This document shows positions 35,609-47,765 of a stretch of 64,000 nucleotides of DNA, one piece after another. Made by a program: the position numbers and the translations under genes. Below the pieces are notes generated by a model. It saw nothing but the letters and a program-made list of their open reading frames with translations. It was not told the DNA's origin and did not search any database. Each line of letters opens with the position of its first letter. The stretch's first letter is position 1. Source of the stretch: Akebia trifoliata (taxonomy: Eukaryota > Streptophyta > Magnoliopsida > Ranunculales > Lardizabalaceae); NCBI GenBank assembly GCA_017979445.1, contig CM030709.1:3224001-3288000 (forward strand). The letters run 5' to 3'.

Positions 35609-36762
35609 AATTTATATAGAATATATGATTTTAGTTAATTTTAAGTTAAAACATCAAAGATAAGCCAAAGTAGGTGCGGGGGATTAGAAGACTAACACTT
35701 TCCATAAGTATGAACCTTAACATTTTTCTTCCAAAATATTAAAAAAAGATTGATAGTGGACTTCATCTGGTCATAAAGTGTCATGTCGTGCCTAATATCC
35801 TATAAAATTTTGCCTAGTGTCTTACTCGGCAAGTATATTGTATTAATCTCATTAATTTGAAATAATATGCCTGCATTTCTTTGATGGTTACTTGGTAAGA
35901 ATTTTCTTACTCACCCTTTTAAAAAATTATTGAAAAATACTCGGTCACAGACACTGCAGCATACGTAGGGTTGAGACGATACATTACATTATATATTTTG
36001 TTTAACATATAAACTTTATTTTTATTGTGTATTTACATCAAATTGAATTTGAACTGATCAAGATCTGATCTGATTGTTATCAGAATTTGTTAATTAACAC
36101 CCTAATATAAAGATGCAATAAAACTCAATCTGATTACGGTCGATTTGATTTCTTATTGAATTGCTTCCGGGTCTGATCTAATCCCATCCTTATCAATTGA
36201 TCCTATAACTAGTCCTATTAATTTGATTAGGACCAACATTTGATGATTAGCCTCGAACATCATTTGAGCCAAAAAAGAAAATTATTTTTGATCTTATCAT
36301 GAGACACAAGTGTCTCTTAATGAATTTTCAAAAACTCAACAAGAAAGTTTGGTAATCAAAAAATAATATTGAAATGGGTCTTTATCTTCAAATTTTTATT
36401 TTTTTTTGTTGGAACAAGTGGTGAATGAAGACATATTAGGTAGAATCTATTAAGAAAGGACAATGTCACTAGTATTAAAAATAGACAGAGGTCTCTCAAC
36501 CCTAACTCGATGTATTATAATAATAATTTGATAAATAAGGGAAGGTATACATCCCTTCTCTTTTGTCGAATCATTTGGAATTTATGGACTCTAGCCATGA
36601 ATGAAGAAGGATCCACCCTTCTCCCAAAGTAACTGGTCTCATGGCTCTTAACTACATATATTTTTAACTAAACTTTCTTCATTAGAGTGAGCAAGAAGGA
36701 TGGACTGTTTTTTCTTTTCCAATAAAGGGCAAGATATATCAAATTTTATTATAAAAAAGGTG

Positions 36763-36876
36763 TTACCATTGCCACATCAACTTTTACTAACACCACACCA
36801 ACTGTATGGAATTCTTTGGTGATTTACATGTGAATTGATGTAGCATTAGTAAAACTAGATGCGGCAATAACAGCTC
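36763..36876. repeat. Small foldback MITE (114 bp)
   Basis: The left arm TGTTACCATTGCCACATCAA (then CTTTTACTAAC) pairs with the right arm TAGTAAAACTAGATGCGGCA plus ATAACA. There is no coding capacity. Confidence 0.6.
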
Positions 36877-38050
36877 TCTAAAAAAATTGCTACTTCTTTT
36901 AGAGACTTTTTTTTTTTTCACTTATATCCTTGGATAATGAGGCATGTTGACAAGCCTCCCTCAACTTAATTCTTTTTTAGTTACCTCCTTAAATCTTTGA
37001 CCTTCTTCCGACCAGAGAATTGAGTCCCAACCTTGTAAACTAGAGAGTGGGTGTGCCTATCACATGTCTCCTTTACTAGTCGCATACTCACAACATGAAA
37101 AAGGTCATACCCGACAGTCAAAGGCCGTCACATTTCATAAAATTCTACAAACCATGGCGTCAAAAGTTTCAGTGTTGATTCTTTTTTTCAATAGGCCAAA
37201 ACCATCAAAGTAGCAGAGGATGGGAGAAATTCGACTGTTCTAAGCCATCGAATCGGGGTACATAAAATTTTTTGACGGTCATAGGCTATCTAAGTCAAAA
37301 TTCGATTACTAAAATTCTTGCCGTTGAATTTTCCTATTAAAATTTTCAATTTCCACGTAGTGACTCCCATTGATTAATGAATGCATCATGTATCCCTAGA
37401 TATACTTACACAAAAAATTAGTCTGAATGATGATTTACCACAGTTGGGTTCTTGAAATGTAGGTCTCTAATGGGGGTGATCCAAAATTCGTGGTCAGTTG
37501 ATCTGTAAGATTGCTCGAATGTATAATAAAAAGATAAGGAGTAAAGTAATTAGCCAACTATTGGATGTATAAGATTCAAATTTTCATTAATTGAAATGAA
37601 GCTTAAATAGATAGAGGCAACTCATTGTTTATTTTAAATTGAGGGAGGCATGCCAAGTATAGCTTCTATTCAAAGAGTTTATTTTTTTTTTATCCCTTTT
37701 AAATCTGGTGAGGATTTCCATGTGAATTCGACCTATTAGGAAAATCTGGGTTGTATATCTGCCCCAGTAGAAAATTCACTATGATCCATGGTGTTTGGTT
37801 TCATAATATACTAAAAGAATGTATAATCTTTAATTTTATATGATTCTTGTAGGAACATAAAAATTCCTGGAGTCAATAACCGACAACTTCTCAAGGAAAC
37901 CGTAAATATTGACATTAGGGCCCAAGAATTATCCTATATGGGATAATCCTAGTAAATCAGGAATCAGGTTCTGGAGCTCAAAATGGTGTTGACACATTCC
38001 CATTAACGTGTGGCATGACAATTATATAAATCTTGATATCAGAGTTAGAA

Positions 38051-38483
38051 TGTTGAGTTTTGTCCCACATCAGACACTCATTGCTTTGTCCCTCTCTTTT
38101 TAAATTTCTAGGTCTTTCCATTCATTGTCAATTGATTTTTATTTCAAACCCTAAATTTATCATCATATCAGAGCAAACCTTTTTCTTTTCCACGCCAGTC
38201 ACTTCATATCTTCTCGTGCCTTGGCCCAATTCACTTATTGTCAATTGTTTTTGAATTCGACCCCCGAATTTATTATGATATCAGAGCAAGTCTTTTTCTT
38301 CTTCACGTCATTCAGTTCATATCCTCACGTGCTTTGACCTCTAGTCCAATTTACACGTGCGGGAGCATGTTGAATTTAGTCTCACATTGGACGCTCATTA
38401 GCTTGTCTCTCTCCTAATAAGCACTCATGGCCTCTCATTGTCAATTGATTTTGAGTTGGATCCCAAATTTTTTAAAACCAACA
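38051..38483 (+). mobile_element. TRIM-type miniature LTR retrotransposon
   Basis: The 5' LTR (about 38051-38164) starts TGTTGAGTTTTGTCCCACAT. It is followed by a tRNA-Met-type primer site core, TATCAGAGC, at 38167-38175. The interior repeats an LTR-end-like stretch and a second TATCAGAGC near 38278-38287. A purine-rich GCGGGAGCA precedes the 3' LTR (38368-38483), which starts TGTTGAATTTAGTCTCACAT and ends ACCAACA. The TGTTG...CAACA ends are intact. No proteins are encoded and I see no clear target-site duplication. The size fits TRIM elements. Confidence 0.75.
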
Positions 38484-41400
38484 TGCGGACACTATGTACA
38501 GAGAGCTTCTTGACATTTTGAATGAACCATATATTGTAATCTTTGGACATGCTATAGACAAGAAATGATGAGATACAATTAGGAATCTTCAAAAAACTGC
38601 AAAAAAGATCAAGGAAAATGTATAAAGTTCCAATGAAAAGAAGCCTTGTTATTCTGTCAAGTAAGTCACTGACATGATCAACAAAATTTTGTTGCAAAGC
38701 AATGGAGCTAAAAATCCGAAAACTAGGATCAATTACAAGATTGAAGATCAGAGAATAAAAAATTCACTCACATTTCTTATGCTTATGAATCATCTTATCT
38801 TGTGGTAGGAGATCATCGGCTCTTACCGCATTGGCGTGGTGAACATCCTTATGGTATGCCCTTACCCCACCACCAATTAGATTTGGCCAACAAGAAAATC
38901 TTCCACCAAATTTATTTAATATGTGATTTCAATTAATTATCTTATAAATATGAGAAATTTTGACAATAACAATATCTATATGATATAAACAACATAAATT
39001 GGGCCTCTCTTATTGACTCGGGTGTACGAGTCGTTGGCGTATCGGTCTGGCTATAGGGTACGGGTCCATGTCAAGATCATGAGGTAGAAGACCCCATTTT
39101 AACCACCAAAATTAATATTATAAACGAAAATAAAATAAAAGAGAGATATAATCAATAGATTCAACATTTTATATATCATCATATGTTTGATAATGTACTC
39201 CCTGAGATGGGTAATTAGCTAACTCCAAATCTCCTTTTCATGTCATATATTTGTTGTGTAAACGTCTTGTATTTTGTTGTGCTATGTAGAACTGTGGGGT
39301 GGAACTCTTGACCCGAATTTTTTAAGAGGTATGAAAAGAGCAATCCCATAATATTTTTTTTAAGAATTTCTATTTTGGAGAGTTTTACATTTTTTGATAA
39401 CTCAATCATATAAATAGAGATTTCTAAGACTGTAAAGCTAATGCTAAAATAGTGATTGTTCTTTTTCTATTTCATGGACGTAGGTACATTGTCGAATCAC
39501 GTAAATCCTTGTATTATTGTTGCGATTGTGTTACCTTTATTATTTCATTTTTCATAATATCACACGCTTAGGTTCCGCTTTTACATGTGTTTAACTCTCA
39601 TTTGGATGGCCTATCGATTGAAAATCAGCCTGGTTGGTATTTTTGACCAACACATTAAATTTCATTTTTTTTGTTGGTCTTGGAATCACTACTACTACAA
39701 CAATAAACTCATCCCAAAGAGGTGAAAATTTCGAGGTCAATTAAATGTATCTTGTTCTTCTCAATCTAGAGTCACCATCTTCAATTATTGAAACTGAGTT
39801 TATATTTATGTTTGATTACTATCTTCATCCACAAATTTTAAGATTTCTTCTCGTTATTTTATGACTTTTAATTGGAGTATTTTTTTTAATTGGGTTTGTA
39901 ATTAGTCTTCGTTGAACGTGTCCAAATCACCTCAGTCCATTTCTCTTAGTTTGTTGCTAATTAGAGTTATTTCAACATATTTGCTCAAATACTTTTATTT
40001 TTAATTAAAAATTTTTCTCCAAGTTTTTAATTAATTCAACTCCATATTATTATCTCTTCTATGATCAATTTATTAGCATGATGCTTCTTGACTATCCAAC
40101 ATTCTATTTTATAAAACACATAAATTTGATTAGTATGCATCTGTTATATAACACTTAAGATGCACACCTCTACTTTATTCATCCAACTCTGATTTATTAA
40201 ATCGCTGATAGACTTATAATGATGAAAAAATAATCTAATATAAGGTTTTGAATTTTTACTATTTGTATTTAGATGAAAGAAGTGGTGGGCTGAACGAATG
40301 TACAATTAAGCTATCCAATTACATGCTGTAGTACTGGATCTCAAACTCATTAACTATTTGCTTAAATTGACTCCGAATATTTGATTAATGACCTGATGTT
40401 GAAAGGCATGACTCTTTGGATTCCAAGCACGTTCGCTAGGTAGACAAAACGTAGAGATGTTAAAGATGTTTGCTTATATTTGTTTAATATTATTGAACCC
40501 TAAGTCGTTAGAATAGAGAGAATGATTGAACGTTTGCATGGAGATGTTTGTAGTCAAGCAAATCTCACACTCAATAAGTGAGGATTATTTTAAATCAATC
40601 TTTTTATTTAATTAATCTAGAGAGCCTGCCTAGTCTGATCTCGTCTTCATGCACAACTGCCTCCTTATTAAAACCTCTTGAGGAGCGTTGGACCTACCAT
40701 CAAGTTATTTGGTTCTCGTGCCCACACATTTTAATTACTATATAGATCTAGATTGATTTGTGACCTTCAATGCATTTCGAGTTCAATGTCTACAATTAAG
40801 AATTTCTTCCAACTTCAATCTCCTTCCTCTTAATTCAATGGTCAATTTCAACCATCGAACTTTAGCTCTGTTGATCTTACAATTATATTTCGATGATCAC
40901 GTCAATAAAATTTTGGTACACTTACAAGACATATCAAAGTGCAATATGCATATCTTGACCTTCTCTATTTATATAATATATATAGTTTTTGGAAATCTAT
41001 GGTAGTGTGGTGTTTGAATTTATCTATATCAGCCCGATTGAAAATTCTAAACCTTTTTTATCGCGTAATCTCTATGATTATCTTGATCTTTGATGTTGAT
41101 TAAACTAATTTTAATTTATTATTCAAATTAATCGTCTTAATCATGTTAATTTCTCTGCATATGCCTGCCAATAAATAGGAAGAATATTCCTGAAGTGATG
41201 AATCCAAAAGAGTGGTGTCACAAGACTTTTACTTAGAAATTATAAGGAGTCTTTTGTCCTAACCGACACTATAAGAAAATTTCATTATATGGATATTTCT
41301 CAAATTTGTTATCTACCCATCAAGGGTATCTTCATTGTTCAAAATCAAATAGTACTATTGTAAAATCCACATGATGAGGGAATTTATTATAAAAAGAGGA

Positions 41401-42540
41401 TATAGAAACATTTTTTTTTTAAGATTGTGAAGAAAGTATGTAAATAATAAATGTTACTTAAGTTTGGGGTCCGTGTACTAAAAGAAATACTTTGAAGGAG
41501 AAGGTTTTTGATATGTAAGATGTAAAAAGAAATGGTATGCCAACTCTACGGCCAAAGACATGTTTCACATACTATTACAACATGTTAGAGTTAAATTCTA
41601 ATTAAGATTGTTAACTATTTCTTATGCATACCTTATTAAAAACATTTCATTCATATTCAATAATAATTAAAAAAAAATCATTTATATGACCGTATTAAAG
41701 CCATGGTCGACTCCGATGGATCCTATGGTCCTAGGCTCCTAGCTCCTATCCCCCATCCCCATGACTCCCACAATCTAGCTACATTTCGCAACCTTCTTTC
41801 TTAATTTCCATTGATTTTTTTTTTCTCACTTCGATACATATGATCACCTCTTGTTATATAATTTCAACCACCATGTATTATGGATCTTGGCGTCGAATTT
41901 ATCCTTTTTTCAGTAGTAGTGGCTTTGTAAATATATTTTCTATTAAGATATAATAAGAAAACAATGGACATTTTCCTCTGACATCTACCCTTCGATCAAT
42001 CAGACGTTAAATATAGGACTTTCCAAGTCTCAACCCACGGAGAGACACTCCATCAAACCAACGGTTAAGATAAGGGGAAAAATACAGATTTCCTTGAGAT
42101 TGGTTTATACTTTTAGGGATTAGTATACTTTTTTTAGGGATATATTTTTCTTGGTAATCACTTGCATCCCAACCCTCGATTTAAAGGAAAATCTCAACCG
42201 TGGATTGAGGGCAGGTGTTTTCATATAACCATTTGTATGGGTCTGTTGAAGGGTGGGTCGGGCCTTTTGGAGATGGATTCAAACTTTTGATCATCTAAGA
42301 AAGTCCTCCCTCTATTTCAATCCGTTATGGATACAGTATTAGATATAATGTAACGTGATAAAGTGTATTTTGATATACGTTATCACCTTAACAGAAACGT
42401 ATAGGATAAATATTGCAGATAACTACTATTGCCACACCAAAATTGTATCCAATTAATAAAATTTTATATTAACACAAAATAAGACTTAAGACTAATGAGA
42501 ATTTATTTCTAATTAAGATTGCATTTGCTATTTTTTAGGC

Positions 42541-43608
42541 TAATTTACCAAAACATGCACCAAAAATTGATTAATACTCAAAACAGTGCACTGTTTAAAT
42601 TAATTCCAAAAACGGTAGATTACTATTTTTGGATTTTTTACCAAATCGGGTAATTTTTCATACCCATAATGCGCTTTTCTCTTTTTTTTTTTTTTTGAAA
42701 CACTTTCCTTACCAACACAGTAAGATTTTAAGCCTTACTAAGAGTTGTTTTGCTCAAATGGATTATCACATCTTCAATTCGACACCACAACCCTCTACAT
42801 TTCATTGAAAAACTCAATTCCAAAATAAAAAATAATAATTTTTTTTAGCTTGATCCAAGCTTTTGAAAATGGACGACTAGCGAACTCATAAACTTAAAAT
42901 TAAAATTCAACGGTGAAAACTAATTTTTTTCCGAATTCCTTTTTCAAATTCAATAGAATTTTATCCTTTACAACCTTGAAGCATCGGATCATGTTTTTGG
43001 ATGCCACAAGGGGGTCCTAAGAAGAAGCATTGTTCTTTTTCTTCTCCACCTGCGTAGCCACCATTAATAAATCATACTAAAAACGAAAATTCCTTGGGCC
43101 AACCTTTCAGCATCCAAAAACATGATTCGATGATTCAAGGTTGTAGAGGACAAAATTCTATAAACTTTGAATAAAAATTTATTTTTCACCGTCAAATTTT
43201 AATTTTAAGTTTGGGAGTTCACTAGTTGTCCATTTTCAAAAGCTTGGATCAAGTTCAAAACAAATTGTTTTTTACTTCTATTTTTTGAATATGAGTTTTT
43301 CTATGAATTAAGAGGGTTGTGGTGTCAGATTGCTGATGTGGTAATCCATATGAGTAAAATGACTTTTAGTAAGGCTTAAAATCTTACTATGCTAGTAAGG
43401 AAAGTATTTCAAAAAAAAAAAAAGTGAAAGAAAAAGATACTTCGGGTATGAAAAATTACCAAAACAATGTTCATTTTAATTTTTATAGATTTGGTAAAAA
43501 AAAACTTATTTCCAAAGACGGTAATTTACCATTTTCAAAAATAATTTTAATAGTACACCATTTTTGGAATTAATCAATTTTGTGCTTCGATTTATGAATT
43601 CTGTCATT
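42541..43608. mobile_element. Foldback element, family A (about 1.07 kb)
   Basis: The outer arms pair: 'AAAATTGATTAATACTCAAA' and 'GGGTAATTTTTCATACCC' on the left, 'GGTATGAAAAATTACC' and 'GGAATTAATCAATTTT' on the right. The inner arms pair through 'CTTACTAAGAG'/'TAGTAAGGCTTAAAATCTTA' and 'CGGATCATGTTTTTGGATGC'/'GCATCCAAAAACATGATTCG'. The centre is near 43040. It shares the inner arm with all other family A copies. It encodes no protein. Confidence 0.8.
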
Positions 43609-43959
43609 TTTTACATATGATATCATATAAGAATAATAAAAGAATCTATATAATAAATATAATGATAGGTCCCACTCCCTTTATCTCAAGATGTATAACC
43701 CATGAACAATGTATCTCAAGGACAAATTATACCCCATGAACAATGTCTTTCCTTTTCTCTCTCTCTCCCCCCCCCCCCCTTCTTAATAATACGTCTCCAA
43801 ATTTATTATCATTTTTCTTTTACCCTATTAGTCCAATGCTCGTCCAGCTTTATTATTTGCCCTCTTTTACCACTTTAACCCTCAAAGAGGATGAGGCACA
43901 AACAAATTGTAGTCATTTCTATAATTGAACAATCTCGATTTTTCTTCTCCAAACTAATC

Positions 43960-44946
43960 ATCTTAAAGCTCTTCAACCCTACAATAAATTGGAAGATTTA
44001 TATCATTCTATAGGATATTTATAAATATTACGTCAATTAAGATACGGAAACTAACATAATATATAAATATTCTACTTTATTATATTCCTAACGTAGAATA
44101 TCCTAATTGATATTGATACATATATTGTTTCCCATCACTACCTTCCTTTTGTGATGAAATACATTGACAATGATACAATGTATCTTATGCAATATATTCT
44201 CTTACATCCTCCCTTAATTGTAATGGTCTTTTGAATAAAGAGTATGCAATTAGTTTAATTGAATAATTTCTCTTAATATCAGGAAATACTTGATGATGGA
44301 TATCCGCAAACGTCCAATCAAGCTTGATGGTGGTCACCGCCTGTCTGTGAAGTCTATCACTGTCGCATTCCGCTCATTTTTTAGTCTATTGAAACAGGTG
44401 GCCGTAGATCAGATCTATCATGATATCTCCCATAAGCATATAAATAAAGATTGTGCAGTTTAAATACAAAAACTCTCATTAAAGAGATTATAGATAAAAT
44501 AAAAATCGAGATCGTGAAGGATTAACTTGAAAAGTAGGGAGGTTTGTAAAAACATAGAGAAAAATGATATTTTTATTGAAAAAGAAATACTAATAATGAA
44601 AACAAAATGATTTAGGTTCGATGATGGCAGTGGTACCATCGTCGAAAAACGACAAGCCAAGATCGATGTGCTCAATGAAGGTTGAGATCCGATGCCATGT
44701 AGAAATCTAAATTTTATTGAGAATTCTTAGATGAATATTACACGAACCATAATAGGGTATTCATAGAGATTACATCAACCACAATATAAAACTAGAATAA
44801 TATATATAAATATTCTACTTATTATATTCCTAATGTAGAATATCTTAATTGATATTGCTACATATATTATTTTCCATTACTACCTTCCTTTTATGATGAG
44901 ATACATTGATAATGATACAATGTATCATACATCATATTCTCTTACA
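43960..44946 (-). mobile_element. Short non-autonomous LTR-type element, minus orientation
   Basis: Two direct repeats of about 200-250 bp (about 43960-44206 and 44698-44946) share TAGAATATC(C/T)TAATTGATAT, 'TACCTTCCTTTT' and end TTCTCTTACA. Read on the minus strand, LTRs begin TGTAAGAG, a polypurine AATTAAGGGAGGA (44207-44219) borders one LTR, and GGCATCGGATC beside the other (about 44686-44696) resembles a tRNA-Met primer site. The interior is about 490 bp and non-coding. The outer end of the left LTR is poorly preserved. Confidence 0.55.
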
Positions 44947-45929
44947 TTATCTTGTACTATAAGTTAAGTCGGTGATCCGAGATATAGTTGGAGATGTGCC
45001 TTTCGTAATCTGCGTGCCACTGATTTGATGTGCACAAATCCCCAAGTCGTGAATTTTGTTTCACGTGTTGTTTAATTTTTTAAACTCACCTTCTCACTCC
45101 TCTCTATGTTGGATCGGCTAGGGTTCTAGTGATTGATAGAGATCACCATAATTCAGAACCCAATCTCTTCTCATATTTTATGTGTATACATGTGTCTATT
45201 ATGGGGTGCTGATATACTTAAATTGATGGAATAGAGGGCTTAGAGATCTACTTTTAGTAGGATTCTTATCCATCAAGTTTTTCTACTAAAACTTAAAGAG
45301 TATTTTTAATTCTAATATTATTGGGATTTATCATTAATTATTGACATTTTTTTAATTGGTAGAATCCTTGTGCACGTCAAAAATTAAAAACATGTAGGTC
45401 AATTGGGCCACATGATTATTGGGTTCTAACACTAATTGCTTTTAATTTGTTGAACCTCATCTTCAATCCATCTTTTTAAACTCACCTTATGTCCTAGTAG
45501 AAAACCCTTGATTTTTTATTCAAAATCCCATCATCTTATATTTCAAAAATCCTATATTATATTTGAGGATATAATCTTAAGGTAGAAATGGACACCATGT
45601 TATTTTCTTTCAAAAGTTGAAGTGGATAAAATCTCAAGTTCTAAGAGGATTGTAAATTAATGTTTGGAAGTTGAAGTAGATAGAATCTTAAGCTTGGAGA
45701 ATACGATAAGCTGATGAATCTTTTTGGAAAGACAATTCAAGGGTTTATGGTTATTGAAGGTAAGGCATTTGGATCATTTTCAAATTAGTCTATTAGAGTA
45801 GACCCAGGTCAAGTATCCTGTCATTAGATTGAAAACACAGTGGGGTAACTCAAAATATTAACCAAAACGTGGAGGGGTATGGCGAAATCATCCTTATTCT
45901 TTCATGCTTAATAAGGTGGGGAATTTAAT

Positions 45930-47014
45930 AGGCTAAAGTGCTGTTTGTTAAACTGAAAAAAATAAGTGCTGAATAGCATTAAGCGCTGAATTTAAGTGCT
46001 GAAAAAGTTGTTTGTTTAGATGCTGAATCATGTTTGTTACACATTGCTGAAACTGGTAAATTGTCTTTATTACCCTTACAATAATATTATACATTGTTTG
46101 CATGTTTCAAATGCTTATTTATTATCAAACACAATAAAATATATTATTTCTTATAAAATTAAAATATAATTTATTTTTAAATAATAAATAATACTCAAAT
46201 CTTCAATTTATAATTAATAATTTCTATTTATAAAAGCTCACAAATTTCAAATTAAAAATAATAATGTCATACAAGTCACCAAAATTTAAAATCAACTTTA
46301 AAAGAACTTAATTTTGGATGAATAATTTTCGATGGAAATGAAGGATGTATAATTATAAAATCACCCTATGATTTAATAAGGGCAACTCACACTATAACCA
46401 TTTTTTGTTTTGTTTTATATGGGTTAAAATTTTGGAATGAGCAAATTTTTAGTGAGGATGGTCTAGAGATCATCCTCACCAAAAATCAGTCTATTTTGAA
46501 ACTTCTAACTCGTCAAAAATAGTTTTCAAAAAAAAAAAAGGGACAATTTACGGTTCTTGAACTTGTTTTGATAGGATTAGAAGTTTCAAGATGTGCTGAT
46601 TTTTGTAAGGATGATCTCCTCATTATAGAGATCATCCTCACCAAAAATTAACTCATTCCAAAACTTTTAACCCATATAAGACAAAATAATTTAGCTATGG
46701 TGTGGGTTTATTAATTTGTGGGGTGTTTATATACTTATCCATGGGATATAAGAGGTAATATCCTTTTAAGAATAATGGCATACTTGTCCATGCTCAAAAA
46801 AACAAAGGGCATACTTGTCCGTGTTGAAAAAAGCGAAGTACTTACCGCTTCAACACTTTTTTTCAGCATCAAAATAGTGCTGAATTTTTTTCACTTATTT
46901 TCAGCAATAAGCATTGAAAATATAGAGTAAACAAACGCGTTATTTTGACAAAAGTGCTGAATTTAATTTTTTTCAGCAATAAGCACTGAAAAATAGCGCA
47001 AACAAACACCGCCT
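45930..47014. mobile_element. hAT-like non-autonomous element carrying a nested MITE
   Basis: The left end AGGCTAAAGTGCTGTTTGTT and right end GCAAACAAACACCGCCT are imperfect inverted repeats. Beside them are repeated AAGTGCTGAAT / TTCAGCAATAAGCACT subterminal motifs, typical of hAT elements. A family B MITE (46385-46705) lies inside. No transposase remains. Confidence 0.65.
46385..46705. mobile_element. MITE family B, second copy, nested
   Basis: The hairpins 'GGATGGTCTAGAGATCATCC' and 'AGGATGATCTCCTCATTATA' with their inverses are built from the same arm as 24600-24968 (TCACCAAAAAT...). The ends, AACTCACACTATAACC and TATGGTGTGGGTTT, are inverted. Confidence 0.65.
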
Positions 47015-47022
47015 AAGAGTCG

Positions 47023-47161
47023 TGCTGAGCGATCTCAAGAAGGAACCTCATATCGCACTTCTGGAACCTCCCTCATATATCGACGAAAAGCATTTATGAT
47101 TTCCATACACTTTCACATCAAGAATTGCGATATGAGATTCCAGCCTGATGTCACTTCAGCA
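47023..47161. repeat. MITE family C, first of a tandem pair
   Basis: The ends TGCTGAGCGATCTCAAG and TGTCACTTCAGCA are inverted. The arms carry 'CCTCATATCGCACTTCTGGA' against 'AGAATTGCGATATGAG'. Confidence 0.7.
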
Positions 47162-47204
47162 TTATCCATAGGCAAATACTTTGGAAGAAGATAAAATTTC
47201 GAGT

Positions 47205-47378
47205 CAGGCTAGAGTGACCTCAAGATTGACCCCATATCGCAATTTCCTCAGGTGGAAGCGTGTAGGAACCATGGATGCTTTTTCACTCGTATCTTGATGA
47301 TAAGCATCTATGGTTTCTACACATTTCCACGTCAGGAAAGTGCGATATGAGGTACAATCTTAAGGTCACTTCAGCATT
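47205..47378. repeat. MITE family C, second of a tandem pair, at the zinc-finger promoter
   Basis: The ends CAGGCTAGAGTGACCTC and AGGTCACTTCAGCA are inverted. The arms are well matched ('CAATTTCCTCAGGTGGAAGC' against 'TTTCCACGTCAGGAAAGTGC') around a TATCTTGATGA loop. It stops 25 bp before a TATA box. Confidence 0.8.
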
Positions 47379-47402
47379 ATTCATTTCTCCACCCCAAAAA
47401 AA

Positions 47403-47410
47403 TATAAATA
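47403..47410 (+). promoter_or_regulatory. TATA box of the SUPERMAN/ZFP10-like gene
   Basis: TATAAATA lies 363 bp before the start codon, which predicts a leader of roughly 330 nt. The leader contains CAACAACAACAACAAC (about 47524) and a 14-aa upstream ORF at 47609-47653. Confidence 0.6.
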
Positions 47411-47765
47411 AGGAGAAAATGATTCTCACAGTGATCACTGTGTAGCAAATCAACTAAAAACCAAAAGAAGGTAGCTTCAACAAAACAGCCAAACTGGAAC
47501 ACCCACCACCACTTCCACCTTCCACAACAACAACAACAACCCAGAGTTAACTAAGAGACTTTTTCATCAGAGTCCTTTCTCTTCCTCTAAGATTCTCAAG
47601 TATCTTTCATGTCTCCAACTTGGATACACATACAGATGCCCTTTTCCATCTAACTATATATCCCTCTTGGTCCAACTCTGAACCTCATCCCTTTATAACA
47701 AACAACCCCATCTCTTCTTTCAATCTGGTTGAGTCAATCTCACACTCACACAAACACTTGGTGCA

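Larger units (their letters stand above)
31252..47400. other. Gene-free repeat-rich region
   Basis: Over 16 kb show no recognisable protein. ORFs such as 31270-31635 are hydrophobic translations of T-rich 3'-flanking DNA. The identifiable content is the MITEs, SINEs, TRIM, LTR-type element, foldback and hAT-like elements listed separately. A (CA)n/GC patch lies near 34193-34235. Stretches 39600-42500 and 33600-34880 show nothing I can name. Confidence 0.6.

Noticed and set aside
39005..39110. GC-richer tRNA-like segment (GGCGTATCGGTCTGGCTATA)
   Set aside because: The tRNA arms do not fold convincingly and the B box is poor. It may be a decayed SINE.
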